A DNA stretch of 64,000 nt, from contig NC_058520.1 in NCBI RefSeq assembly GCF_904849725.1, positions 320,489,186-320,553,185 on the forward strand. Direction: 5' to 3'. The DNA comes from Hordeum vulgare subsp. vulgare (taxonomy: Eukaryota; Streptophyta; Magnoliopsida; Poales; Poaceae). This document shows, one piece after another, positions 10,717 through 22,248 of the stretch (position 1 is its first letter; each line of letters opens with the position of its first letter). The notes beneath the pieces are model-generated. The model was not told the DNA's origin, did no database searches, and saw nothing but the letters and a program-made list of their open reading frames with translations. The position numbers and the translations under genes were made by a program.

Positions 10717-11529
10717 CGTAACAAGAAGATCAAGTTCCTACGGTCTGATCATGGGGGTGAATATATGAGTTTCGAGTCTCGTGCTCACTTAAGACAATGT
10801 GGAATTGTTTCGCAGTTGACACCGCCTGGAACACCACAGCGTAATGGTGTGTCCGAACATCGTAATCATACTTTACTAGAGATGGTGCGATCTATGATGT
10901 CTCTTACCAATTTGCCGTTATCGTTTTGGGGTTATGCATTAGAGACAGCTGCATTCACTTTAAATAGGGCGCCATCAAAATCCGTTGAGACGACACCATA
11001 CGAACTGTGGTATGGCAAAAGACCAAAGTTGTCGTTTCTTAAAGTTTGGGGTTGTGATCCTTATGTCAAAAAGCTTCAGCCTGAAAAGCTGGAACCCAAA
11101 GCGGAACAGTGTGTCTTCATAGATTACCCAAAAGAGACAGTTGGGTATAACTTCTATCTCAATTCCGAGGGCAAAGTGATTGTTGCGAAAAACGGAGCTT
11201 TTCTTGAGAAGGAGTTTCTCTCGAAAGAATTGAGTAGGAGGAAGATAGAACTTGATGAGGTTGTCGAACCTCTAATTCCTCTAGATGGTGGCGCAGGGCA
11301 AGGGGAAACCCCTGTTGCTGCGGCGCCGGTTCAGGAGCAAGTTGATGATGATGATCATGAAACTTTGGATCAAGTTGTTTTCGGACCTCACAGGTCGACA
11401 ATTTCACGTACTGCTCCTGAGTGGTACGGTAATCCTGTCTTAACAATTACATTGTTGGACAACAATGAATCTGCGAATTATGAAGAGCAATGGTGGGCCC
11501 AGATTCCAACAAATGGGTGGAGGCCATGA
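9943..11529 (+). pseudogene. Angela protease end and integrase (plus-strand block)
   Basis: Frame 1 runs from the DTGS protease motif through the GAG-pre-integrase region to the integrase. The zinc domain (CRLGHIGVKRMKKLH, then CEPC) is present. Catalytic residues are seen in HTDVCGP (Asp), RSDHGGEY (Asp; family usually RSDRGGEY) and NGVSEHRNHTLLE (Glu). An in-frame TGA at 10,633-10,635 replaces an Arg codon after DDLS. The frame is lost by a one-base deletion near 11,485, where reading passes to frame 3. It would insert cDNA into the genome if intact. Confidence 0.85.
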
Positions 11530-12943
11530 AGTCCGAGATAGGATCCATGTACGAGAACAAGGTGTGGACTTTGGTAGTATTACCTGAAGGCCGCAAGGCT
11601 ATTCAGAACAAATGGATCTATAAGAAGAAGATGGACGCAGACGGTGATGTGACTGTTTATAAATCTCGACTTGTGGGAAAGGGTTTTTCACAAGTTCAAG
11701 GAGTTGACTACGATGAGACATTCTCACCGGTAGCGATGCTTAATTCCGTCCGAATCATGTTAGCAATAGCTGCCTTTTATGATTATGAAATCTGGCAGAT
11801 GGATGTCAAAACGGCGTTCCTTAACGGTTTTCTTGAGGAAGAGTTGTACATGATGCAACCCGAAGGTTTTCTCGATCCAAAGAATGCTAACAAAGTATGC
11901 AAGCTCCAGTGATCCATTTATGGACTGGTGCAAGCATCTTAGTGTTGGAATAAGCGCTTTGATGAGGTGATCAAAGCATTTGGGTTTATACAAGTAGTTG
12001 GAGAATCTTGTATTTACAAGAAAGTGAGTGGGAGCTTTTTGGCGTTTCTAATATTAGATGTGGATGACATATTGCTGATTGGAAACAACGTGGAGCTTCT
12101 GGAGATCATAAAGGATTACTTGAATAAAAGTTTCTCTATGAAGGACCTAGGAGAAGCTGCTTACATGCTAGGCATTAAGATCTATAGGGATAGATCGAGA
12201 CGCCTGATAGGACTTTCACAAAGCACATACCTTGATAAAGTTTTGAAGAAGTTCAAAATGGATCAGTCCAAGAAAGGGTTATTCCCAGTATTACAAGGTA
12301 TAAAATTGAGTTCCGTCCCCGACGCTTCAGTCGTAGGTTCTATCATGTATGCAATGCTGTGCACTAGACCAGACGTCAGCTTGGCCATAACTATGGCAGG
12401 CAGGTTTCAAAGTAATCCAGGAGTGGATCACTGGACGGCGGTCAAGAGTATCCTGAAGTACCTGAAAAGGACCAAGCAAATGTTTCTCGTTTATGGAGGT
12501 GACAAAGAGCTCGTCATAATAGGATACGTCGACACAAGTTTTGACACCGATCCGGATGACTCTAAGTTTCAAACCCGATAAGTATTTATTCTTAATGGGG
12601 GTGTGGTAAGCTGGTGCAGTTCCAAGCAGAGCGTCGTAGGAGATTCTACATGTGACGCGGAGTACATGGCTGCCTCGGAGGCAGCAAAGGAGGGTGTCTA
12701 GATGAAGCAGTTCATGACAGATCTAGGAGTTCTGTCGAGCGCACTAGATCCATTAACTCTGTTGTGTGACAACACTGGAGTTATTGCCTTAGCAAAGGAA
12801 CCAAGGTTTCATAAGAAGACCAGACACATCAAACGACGCTTCAACCTCATCCGCGATTACGTCAAAGGAGAGGACGTGAATATTTGCAAAGTGCACACGG
12901 ATCTGAATGTAGCAGACCCGTTGACTAAACCTCTTCCACGGGC
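11490..12943 (+). pseudogene. Angela reverse transcriptase and RNase H (plus-strand block)
   Basis: Frame 3 encodes the Copia RT: NKWVEAMKSEI, VWTLV, NKWIYKKK, GVDYDETFSPVAML, QMDVKTAFLNGFLEEELYM. The catalytic YVDD box reads DVDD (LILDVDDILLIG), so the key Tyr is changed. RNase H follows ([11 protein letters not shown], then CDNTGVIALAKEPRFHKKTRHIKRRF) to DPLTKPLPRAM. Stops occur at 11,910-11,912, about 11,940, 12,579-12,581 and 12,699-12,701, and a short in-frame deletion precedes SIMYAMLCTRPD. The block ends abruptly at the inverted junction near 12,943, before the polypurine tract and LTR. Confidence 0.85.
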
Positions 12944-14006
12944 AATGTTTTTTAACTTCACTCTGAAATTGCTTGAACTTCTCAAACGTTTCAGACTTGT
13001 GCTTCATCAAGTAGATGTATCCATACCTACTCAAATCGTCAGTGAAGGTGAGAAAATAATGATATGCGCCACGCACCTCCACACTCATCGGACCGCACAC
13101 ATTGGTATGTATGATTTCCAACAAGTCACTTGCACGGTCCATTGTTCCTGAGAACGGAGTCTTAGTCATCTTGCCCATGAGGCATGGTTTGCACATGTCA
13201 AGTGATTCAAAATCAAGTGACTCCAAAAGCCCATCAGAATGGAGTTTCTTCATGCGCTTTACACCAATATGACCTAAGCGGCAGTGCCACAAAAACATGG
13301 CGCAATCATTGTTAACTCTACATATTTTGGTCTCAATGTTATGTATATGTGTATCATCACTATCAAGATTCAATATGAACAATCCTCTCACATTGGGTGC
13401 ATGACCATACAAGATATTACTCATAGAAATAGAACAACCATTATTCTCTGACTTAAACGAATAACCGTCTCGCAATAAACAAGATCCAGATATAATGTGC
13501 ATGCTTAACGCATGCACTAAATAACAATTATTTAAGTTCATAACTAATCCTGATGGTAACTGAAGTGAAATTGTGTTGACGGCGATTACATCAACCATGG
13601 AACCATTTCCCACGCGCATCGTCACTTCATCCTTCGCCAGCCTTCGTTTACTCTACAGTTCCTGCTTCGAGTTGCAAATATGAGCAACAAAACCGGTATC
13701 GAATACCCAGGCAGTACTACGAGAGTTGGTTAAGTACACATCAATAACATGTATATCAAATATACCTGATTTTTCCTTGGCCGCCTTCTTATCAGCCAAA
13801 TACTTGGGGCAGTTGCGCTTCCAGTGACCCAGTCCCTTGCAATAATAACACTCTATTTCAGGCTTAGGTCCAGCCTTGGGTTTCTTCGTCGGATTGGGAA
13901 CAGGCTTGCCGCTCTTCTTGGAGTTACCCTTCTTGCCTTTGCCATTTCTCTTGAAACCGGTGGTCTTCTTGACCATCAACACTTGATGCTCTTTCTGGAG
14001 TTCTGA
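12944..14006. repeat. Inverted repeat, right arm (gag-protease-integrase)
   Basis: Partner of 9,657-10,716. The junction with the RNase H end is at about 12,943, where gggca from the RNase H side meets the complement of integrase codons just after FKQFQSEV. Confidence 0.85.
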
Positions 14007-14602
14007 CTCTGCGACTTTCAGCATCGCGAATAACTCGCCGAGTGACTTGCTCATCCCTTGCATGTTATAGTTCAACACAAAGCTCTTATAGTTAGGTGGC
14101 AGTGACTGGAGAATTCTGTCAGTGATAGGCTCTTGCGGGAGTTCAATCCGCATCTCAGCTAGACGGTTTGAGTACCCAGATATTTTGAGCACATGTTCAC
14201 TGACAGACAAATCCTCCTCCATCTTGCAAGCATAGAATTATCGGAGGTCGGATACCTCTCGATCCGGGCGTTCTTCTGAAAGATAAACTTCAATTCCTCG
14301 AACATCTCATATGCCCCAAGACGCTCAAAGCGACGTTGAAGTCCCGACTCTAATCCATACAAGACTGCACATTGAACTACTGAGTAGTCCTCCTTACGTG
14401 TTAAGCAGGCGTTCAAAACATATTCGCTAGACGTAGTGGGTGGTTCATCTCCTAGCGCAGCATTAAGGACACAATCCTTCTTCCCAGCTTGCAGGAGCAG
14501 CTTTAGATTATGAGCCCAGTCTACAAAGTTGCTTCCATCATTTTTGAACTTAGCTTTCTCTAGGAACGTATCAAAATTCAGGGTGACTACTACGTGAGCC
14601 AT
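12944..14602 (-). pseudogene. Angela gag, protease and integrase N-terminus (minus strand)
   Basis: Gag starts at the ATG complementary to 14,600-14,602 (MAHVVVTLNFDTFLEKAK) and carries WAHNLKLLLQAGKK...VLNAALGDEPP. A one-base deletion near 14,240 shifts the frame after NARIERYPTSD; the frame from 14,222 down is then open through the intact CCHC knuckle CYYCKGLGHWKRNC and the protease site VFDTGF (family DTGS, Ser to Phe). A TAG at 13,655-13,653 interrupts before MTMRVGNGS. The integrase zinc region (CRLGHIGVKRMKKLH, CKPC) and HTNVCGP (catalytic Asp replaced by Asn) follow. It stops at the inverted junction near 12,944. Confidence 0.85.
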
Positions 14603-15124
14603 TGATCTACAACACAAATATTGCAAAGTGGACTTACACTATGTTTAAGATAATTAGAGTTTAACTAATCAAATTACTGATAAACTCCCACTCAAAAAGT
14701 ACATCCATCTAGTCATTTGAGTGGTACATGATACAAAATCACTATCTCAAGTCCGATCATCAAGTGAGTTGAGAACAGTTTCAGTTATAAGCATCTCTAT
14801 GCCAATCATATCAACTATACGATTCATGCTCGACCTTTCGGTCTCATGTGTTCCGAGGCCATGTCTTCACATGCTATGCTCGTGAAGTTTAAGCCGAGTG
14901 TTCCGCGTGTGCAACTATTTTGCACCCGTTGTATGTGAACATTGAGTCTATCACACCCGATAATCACGTGGTGTCTCGAAATGATGAACTGTCGCAACGG
15001 TGCACAGTCGGAGAGAACACAATTTTATCTTGAAATTTTAGTGAGAGATCACCTTATAATGATACGGTCGTTCTATGCAAAATAAGGTGCATAAAAGGAT
15101 TAACGTCAAATGCAATTCATAAGT
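14603..15124 (-). other. Angela 5' leader, proximal part (minus strand)
   Basis: Untranslated leader between the LTR and gag, recognisable by the segment around ctcgacctttcggtctcatg and the acaacgggtgc complement. It is interrupted at 15,124 by the chromodomain Gypsy element and continues at 29,541. Confidence 0.8.
15120..15124. repeat. Target-site duplication TAAGT, left copy
   Basis: taagt directly precedes the LTR start at 15,125; the perfect second copy is at 29,536-29,540. Confidence 0.95.
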
Positions 15125-18100
15125 TGTCACATCCCTGACACCTTAAGCAAGTTAGTCTTGTGCTCATGTCTTCTTTGCATTGCATCTAAGAAATTCTCAA
15201 CAAGAACAAAGAAAGTGGTGAAGGAAAAACTCAAACCCTAACCACTTCTTTAAATTAAGGAAATCTCAAACCTAGTTAAAATTAATGAACCCAAAATGGC
15301 CTCAAGAAAAGTTCAATCTTTCTGATAAATCATGAAAGTAAATGAGCAATGAAGAAAACCATTTTCTTGACATTTTAAGCATTTTATTTAAGTGCAAAAA
15401 ACTACTGGTTTCAAGTTTTAAATTTGAAATCAGAAACTTTAAACTTTCAAAAATGTTGAAAACATTAGGAATGGTTGGAAATATTCCAACAAATATTCTA
15501 GGGTGCTCAACATAGTTTTTACAATTTATTTGGGAGTTGAAATAAATAGAAAATCAGTGAAATAGCAAAACAGAAACAAAAACAGAAAGAAAATGAAAAA
15601 TCCTTACCAGTCGCCTAACCTGGCCCGGCTCAGCAATTCCTCCCACGCCAGTGCGCAGCAGGAGGTGGCCGCTGCGTACTCCGGCTCGGCCACGCACCTG
15701 TGCGCCTGCCTGGCCGCCGCCTTGCGCTGGCAAGCCCGGGGATAAGATCCCCGAGCCCGTGGCTATCCATTCCCAGCGCCAGTTTCCCCCCTCCTCTCGA
15801 ATCTCTCCTCCCTCCTTCTGCCGCCAGTGGAGCCCGAGCAGAGCTCGAGCTGCCCGTGCCCCTAGCCATAGGATCCTCTCTCTGAGTGCGTCGTTAGCTC
15901 CGCCTCGTCGATCTAGTCCTCCCTGCAGAAGCCGAAGCCTCCCCGGGCCCTGCAACGCCCTCGGCACCATCGTCTTCAACCTTCGGGCGCCGGCGAGCTC
16001 TGCTCGATTCGTCGCCCTCAGCCCTTCCCTGAGCCGTCTAAGCCCTGCTCCGCACTCCCCGTGAGCATGCAGTCATTTCCCCTAAGATCTCCCCGTCGAT
16101 CCCCTCCTCTAGGCCTAGTTCCACCGGAGCCCGACAAGATCCGCCGCTGCATCTCGTCGCCGGTAACCCTTCGGTGATCAGCTCGTCCTTCTGAGGGCAC
16201 CAGCAGCTTTAGGTCGCCGCGTAGATGTCGTAGGAGCTAAGTCCCGTGCGCAACTCCCTCTGTATCGATGACCTCGATGACGCCCGAACCTTGGCCGCCG
16301 CCAAGCTCGTCGCCGGCGTCATCTCCGGCCAGATCAGCCCCATCTAAGTGCAGAAATGGAACCACGGGAGATGTGTCATTCCTCTGGTGCTCTCCGCGCT
16401 GAGTTTGGCCCCCTGTGCGCCGTTTCCGAGCCCCCCCCCCCCCCGACGTTCTGATGGTCGCCGGAGGCTCCCCGCCGGCGAGGACGACCTCGCCGCTGGT
16501 GGATCTCAGCTGGCCTGAGCCACTGACGTGTGGGGCCAACCTCTGGATAGTTTAGAAATAATAAAAATAAATCGGATAAGTTAATAAGTCACTGACATGT
16601 GGGTCCAGTAAGATTAATCAGCTAATTAAGTTTAATCTTAATCTAAAACTAACCAAAGACACTGACGAGTGGGTCCCATTGGTCAGGTTTGACTTTCAAC
16701 GGCCAGTTGGACCTGCTGATGTCATGCTGATGCAGTAAAAGTATTTTGAAGTATAAAAATAATTCCAGAAATATTTAAAACTTCAAAAATTCAGAGAAAT
16801 TAATCTGTAACTCCAATGAAAATAATTTATATATGAAAAAGTATCAGAAAAATTCAAGGAATCTGAATATGCTATTTTCAATCATGTTTGAAAAAGTTAC
16901 AGAACCCAAACATGTAGATTAATGAATAAGTCAATTCTTATAAATACTTTATAAATGGAATATGAAAAGTATTTAAATTTCTTTTTGTTTGACATGATCA
17001 AACATTGTTCTAATAACAAACCAGTACCTTAACATGACATCTCATGCATGCTAACATCAAGTTGATCTGAGCATCAGGTCGAATCAATTAAATCGGTATC
17101 CGAGAATACCTCGTTTGAATTGATATTTGAATGTGATTCAAATCAACTTCAAACCTAATACATGTTGATTATAATAGTATATCACCTTGCATTCTCATGC
17201 CATGCTCATGCATCATCTTGTTTGCATATGATTGTTATTGATTGTTGTCATTCATTTTGGTAGGCTCCGCACCCCCGGATTCCACCCAATATCCGTCTGA
17301 CAGATATTGTCCCTCCTCTGAGCAACAAGGCAAGCAACCCTCTTGATCATCCCGATAAATCCCATGTTCTTGCTCCTGCACTTATTTATTGCATTGGGAT
17401 CAAATGCTTTTGCCACGTTAGTTGAACCCACTTCCTTTGAATGACCTAACCTTGTCACAGTAAATAGCCGAACCTTGCAACCTAGCATACCTGGTAGTTG
17501 CTTGAGCTATGTTGTGCCTTATCCTGCTATGCATGCTATGCTTAGAGTTGTGTATGGTCTGTCATCTGGGAGATGAACAGAATTGTGAGAATGTGTTCGG
17601 TAAGCAAAGGTTGTGTGTTGAACCTGATTTGCTAAAGGTACCGGTGAAAGGCTGTGTAGGAGTACATGGCGGGTTGTTTCATTGGAACCGTCCTTAGGAA
17701 CTGAGTTCCGTGTATGTAATCCAAGACTAGATACTACCACATGCTGGGCCCTGAAATATGACCCCGCTAGGCCTATTAATCGCTTAGTACTCGGTCCAGG
17801 AGTTGCAAGTAGTTTCTGGTGTTTATAGTCATGCTGGAGGCCGTGCATAGTGCTGACCTGAGAGGTGGGCTATGATGCGGTAGGCAGTGCACGGTATACC
17901 AAGTGGCACCCGGATGGTGGGCTTGGGAACCCTGCGCACATCGTTTGAGGCCGTGGCGGAAACCTCAGCCGGACTTCCGTACGGGTTACTCTCAGATAGG
18001 CGATAAACCTGGACTAGGTACTAGTGTGGTTAACGGTCGTGGCCGACTCCCTCGCTGGGCTTCCGCTTGAAGGTTGCCGAGGTGCATGACGTGCACATGG

Positions 18101-19317
18101 CGATAAGTGGCAAGAGCGTGTGTGACGAAGTACACCCCTGCAGGGTTATGATCTATTCGAATAGCCGCGTCCGCGGATATGGACTACTTGGAGACATATG
18201 TTGTTCATAGATAACTTCAATGGCTACTCATAAAATTGTTAAAATAAGCTTGAGTGTCATGGACGGCAATTCCAAATGGAGACGGAATGATTCCACGATG
18301 GTGTATTGTTGTGGTGTTAGTGGACTCGTGTGCGAGAAATCAAGTTGTCAAAAGTATTTAAAAATGCAAGTTGTCTAGCCACGAGTCAAATGCTGGCTTT
18401 CCGCATGAAACCCCACCATACCTTGTTGATACATTGCATGAGTAGTTAGTTATCCTAAAGTCTTGCTGAGTACCTTCGTACTCATGTTTTCTTAATAAAT
18501 GTTGCAGAGGTTGCTAATGACCCTAATGGAGGGTTCTTCGTAGACATCGACGACGACGAGTAGCTGGTGTCCCAGCTACGATCTGGCCCTACGTTGGGTC
18601 TGTAGTATAGTCAGGCCATGTGCCTTCTAGTTGCCCTGTCTGTACTCAGACAGTTTAAACTCTTCCGCTGGCTTGTAACTGAATGACTGCTATTATGGGT
18701 CGTGAGACCCTTGATGTGTAATATTATGTGTGTGGCTCTTTCGAGCCTCTTAAATAAAGTTTGTATGTTATGGTTATGTTGTGATGCCATCGATGTATCT
18801 ATACATATCGGTATGCCATGCGTACGTGTGTCGTACTTGATATGTATGGGGTTCGATTACCTAGTCGTGAACTTTAGTAGCACTCCTTACAAGGAAATGC
18901 CCTTTTGTGATCCAACGAGCCTTGGTAGTTCGCTACTGCTCCGGACACATTGGTTGACCGGCATGTGTCCTTCTTAGCTGTTGTGTCTGTCCCCTTTGGG
19001 GAAATGTCACGTGATGTAATGGAGTCCTTGTAGCTTGCTACGACTCGTCTACACTCGCTGGTGTGCGACACCTGCTTTGCTCGGTCATGTATGCCTGTCC
19101 TTGTGCAGTACTGCCACTTTGGTTTGTGAATAGACTTGTCGATCTGGGTTCTTTAACATTGGAATGCTAGCGACACTATTGCATACGTGAGTCAAAAGAT
19201 GCAAACGGTCCCGGCTAAGGTAAGGCTGCAGCCGTGGAGTTAACCGTGCGTGAGACCGCAAAGAGATGTGATGTGTTCCAGGCTGGATTCCTATGCCTTA
19301 GGCTCGGGGTCCCGACA
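15125..19317 (+). repeat. 5' LTR of chromodomain Gypsy (4.2 kb)
   Basis: Starts TGTCACATCCCTGACACC and ends GGGTCCCGACA. It contains a GC-rich block (about 15,600-16,540, with a run of C at about 16,431-16,444) and AT-rich flanks. ORFs predicted inside it are not conserved as proteins with known domains, and I leave them uncalled. LTR length near 4.2 kb is at the long end for plant Gypsy elements. Confidence 0.95.
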
Positions 19318-19321
19318 ACGT

Positions 19322-19333
19322 TGGTATCAGAGC
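19322..19333 (+). promoter_or_regulatory. Primer-binding site (initiator Met-tRNA)
   Basis: TGGTATCAGAGC lies four bases after the 5' LTR end. This is the standard match to the 3' end of plant initiator Met-tRNA, which primes minus-strand cDNA. Confidence 0.95.
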
Positions 19334-19755
19334 CTGACTGACTGTAGGATTACTAAGCCAAACTGGTCGAAGTTGAGTCTAGAATTGCTTTAGTTATACA
19401 TAAGGGAATTGATTGTGGAAGGGAATGTAAGACTCTTGTTCTCTTCTCAAGTTATTCTATTCTGGTCATGCTCATCTTTTCTGCGGGAATTAAGGACTAG
19501 GTTACTCATCTTCTTCTAGGCTCATGTTTCCGGTCGGTAGATTGTAGGACTACGGGTCAAGAGATATTTGGGTTTCTTCCATTCCTAGGAAAAAGGAAGT
19601 AAGTTTGATGATCAGAGAGTTGAACTTGATAGTTGAGTGGTTACTCTATTCCATTTTGGGTTGTCTCAAAATTTGTTTTTGAACATTTACAGCCGTTATG
19701 CTGCCCAACTTTGCATTCGGAGCTCTAATGCATTTGCATTACTCTCTATTTACAG

Positions 19756-20528
19756 ATGCTTGGCCGTCCTTCTAGTTAGGTGGTACGTCTGACCAGGTGC
19801 ATTGATGTGCCGGGTCATACGGCCATGCTGGTCAGGGTGATGTCGGTGTGCGGTTACCGCTGGTACCCCGAGTACACAGTGGAGGAACAGTACCGAGACT
19901 TCAACCAGAGCCAGTAAATCTGCACTGTTAGGGTATTTCCAGACTACCTGGAGTTGAGGAGCCAATCCATTGGTCCTATGGTTTGGGAGTCACTGTTGAC
20001 ATGGCAGTACAAGATGCTGCCTATTCAATGCTGACCATTATGAGAGCGAGACATGCACTGCTGCAGAATTCAGAGTTTTGCTATGTTCCGGCCTCTCAGC
20101 CTGGTGAAGAGGGATACCTCAGTGGAGTCTATTTTGATTCTTCTACGGAGGATCCACTATTGCAGTCCACTGTTGAGATGCTAGAGAACAGACACAGGGA
20201 TGCTCGTGCTCTCCGCATGGAGCTTTATGCTACCCGTGCTCGTCTGTGGGCGACTTTGACGCAGCTGGCACTGGTAGTCCAGACAGGGTACGGAGATATG
20301 GAGATGTTGAACCCTGTTAGGACCCATCTTCCGGCCCACGTTGACTGACCAGCTATAGGAGGAGTCACACCTCTTCGGGGACCCCTCTTACCACCAGTCA
20401 GGGGACCAAGGCCACATCCGTGTCCTTACGGATCCCAGGGATCTCAGGCTAGAGTGTTTCCTGATCCGCAGGTTGAGCTTCCAGGTCATGGAGGTAATCT
20501 CTATGAGATGTTCTTTGCGGATGCCTGA
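19756..20528 (+). pseudogene. Additional ORF upstream of gag in chromodomain Gypsy
   Basis: Between the primer-binding site and gag lies a broken ORF of about 255 codons. ATG 19,756 begins MLGRPSS-stop and continues ...VSVCGYRWYPEYTVEEQYRDFNQ-stop...VFPDYLELRS in frame 1. Near 19,980 it shifts to frame 3 (DMAVQDAAYSMLTIMRARHALL...GDMEMLNPVRTHLPAHVD). A TGA at 20,346-20,348 (probably from Trp TGG) is followed in the same frame by PAIGGVTPLRGPLLPPVRGP...NLYEMFFADA-stop at 20,526. The peptide is partly helical with a Pro-rich tail; I recognise no domain. Such leader ORFs occur in some grass Gypsy elements, with unknown function. Confidence 0.6.
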
Positions 20529-20862
20529 GCTGTGCGCGGAAGGATAGTATGGTAGTAGCCGTACGTTCACAGTCCTGCGTGAGTTGTGAAGTATGCCTGT
20601 AATGTGATATGAATTCCGGAGGCCTAGATAAATAATGTATAGGAAGCTTCTAAGCCTCTGATGAGTAGTTTCATAATTTCAGTAGTTTGCCGGTTAAGGT
20701 TGTACTGAACTATGTAAGGGTGTGTATGAACCATGGTGTATATATAGCAGTTGCTTGTTACCATGCTGTTCGGATATTCATTTCCGCATTCCGTGTGTTC
20801 AGTACATTCTTAATCCATTAGCTAGTATTGATATGATATTGGTCTAAACTGTGAGTTTGTTT

Positions 20863-22248
20863 ATGAGGATGGTGTTCACCAGGTTGAACCGTGCCCCTGG
20901 TCATGAGCAAGGCGAGGGTAGTCAAGCGTCGCAGGAAGACCTGCCTCACCCGCCCTCTCTGGCGGAAGTGATCCTTGAGGCAGAGAGAAACAAAAGGGAG
21001 ACCAACCGACTGTTGGAGCGTATTGAGCAGAATACGGCTCGTCAGCCTAGGAATGCTGCAGTGTCCCTCAACGACTTTGTGAAGCTGAATCCTCCAAAGT
21101 TTCATCATTCCGTCGATCCCCTCGACGCTGATGACTGGCTGTGCAGCATCTCACGCAAGATTCGCTCTACGAATGTGTCTGAGGCCGACAAGGTGACCTT
21201 TGCGGCGTATTTCCTGGAAGGACCCGCCAATCTGTGGTGGGACAATTTTGAAGCAATGCGTCCCGCTGAACCAGCAGCCACATGGGCAGACTTCAGTGCA
21301 GCCTTTCGTCTGCACCATATTCCAGAGGGCCTGATGGACAGAAAGAGAGAAGAGTTTTGTGCCTTCACTCAGGGCAAGTTGACCGTGGATGCCTATAGCC
21401 GCGAGTTCGGTAACCTCGCCCGCTATGCAACAGAGGAGGTGTCTACTGACGCCAAGAAGCAAGCAAGGTTCCGTAAGGGTCTGAGCCCTGAGCTCCGTCG
21501 TGATCTGCGCCTCCACGAGTGTGCAAGCTTTCAAGCCCTGGTCAACAAAGCGATCAGTGCCGAGACTGGTCATACTGACTTCGAAGCCAGAAGGAAGCAC
21601 TCCCGTGACATTGGCTCGTCTTCTGGTTCCGCGTTTCCCAAACGCAGGCTGTGGGTTCCGAACAGTTCTTTGCCACCAAGATACACTCCGAGGCCATCCT
21701 ACGTGGCGCCTCAGACGAATCAGGCCAACCCTCGAGCAAAAACTTATGGTGGTCCAGCTAGCAATGCTGCACCACGTGCCAACCAAGTGATATGCTACAA
21801 GTGTGGAGAACAAGGGCACTATTCCCGTGACTGTCCTCAGAATGTGGGTGCCAAGCAACCCGGAAAGTCCGTCGGGCAAGCCAAGTCGGGCAAAGCTTAC
21901 TATGTGAAGCCAACTCCTGCACGTGGCCGTGTGAACTATGTGTCAGCAGAAGAAGCTGCAGAGGATCCCGACGTCATGCTGGGTACGCTTCTTGTTAATC
22001 ATCACCCAGCGTCCGTTCTCTTTGACACTGGGTCTTCTCATTCCTTCATTTCAGAAAGTTATGCACAGTTGCATAACATGTCTTTTTGTGATATGCCAAT
22101 TCCTCTGGTTGTCCAAACTCCTGGTAGTAAATGGCAAACTTCTAGGATAACCTATGACAATGAAATTCTAGTAGACAGGCTAGTTTTCCTAGCCTCATTG
22201 ATAGCCTTGAAATCTTCGGATATTAATATCATCTTGGGCATGGACTAG
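20863..22248 (+). pseudogene. Chromovirus gag and protease
   Basis: I choose the start at ATG 20,863 (MRMVFTRLN) or 20,869; codons upstream to 20,851 lack an ATG. Gag core: KLNPPKFHHSVDPLDADDW...WWDNFEAMRP...FRLHHIPEGLMDRKREEF...FRKGLSPELR. The zinc knuckle CYKCGEQGHYSRDC (CCHC, complete) lies at about 21,792-21,833 after a Pro/Asn-rich linker. Protease: LFDTGSSHSFIS, with the catalytic DTGSS complete, at about 22,020. The frame ends in LGMD-TAG at 22,246-22,248, where the family has Trp (TGG), and continues in the same frame as MSAHYAKID. Gag packages RNA; the protease matures the polyprotein. Confidence 0.9.

Noticed and set aside
15651..16539. Several overlapping Pro/Arg/Ser-rich ORFs on both strands in a GC-rich block (repeated at 25,801-26,801)
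   Set aside because: The block lies in the LTRs of the chromovirus; high GC lowers stop frequency in all frames. No domain, no start context and inconsistent frames between the two LTR copies.
19322..19333. Part of a tRNA gene
   Set aside because: Only the 12-nt primer-binding match is present; no cloverleaf can be drawn from the flanks.
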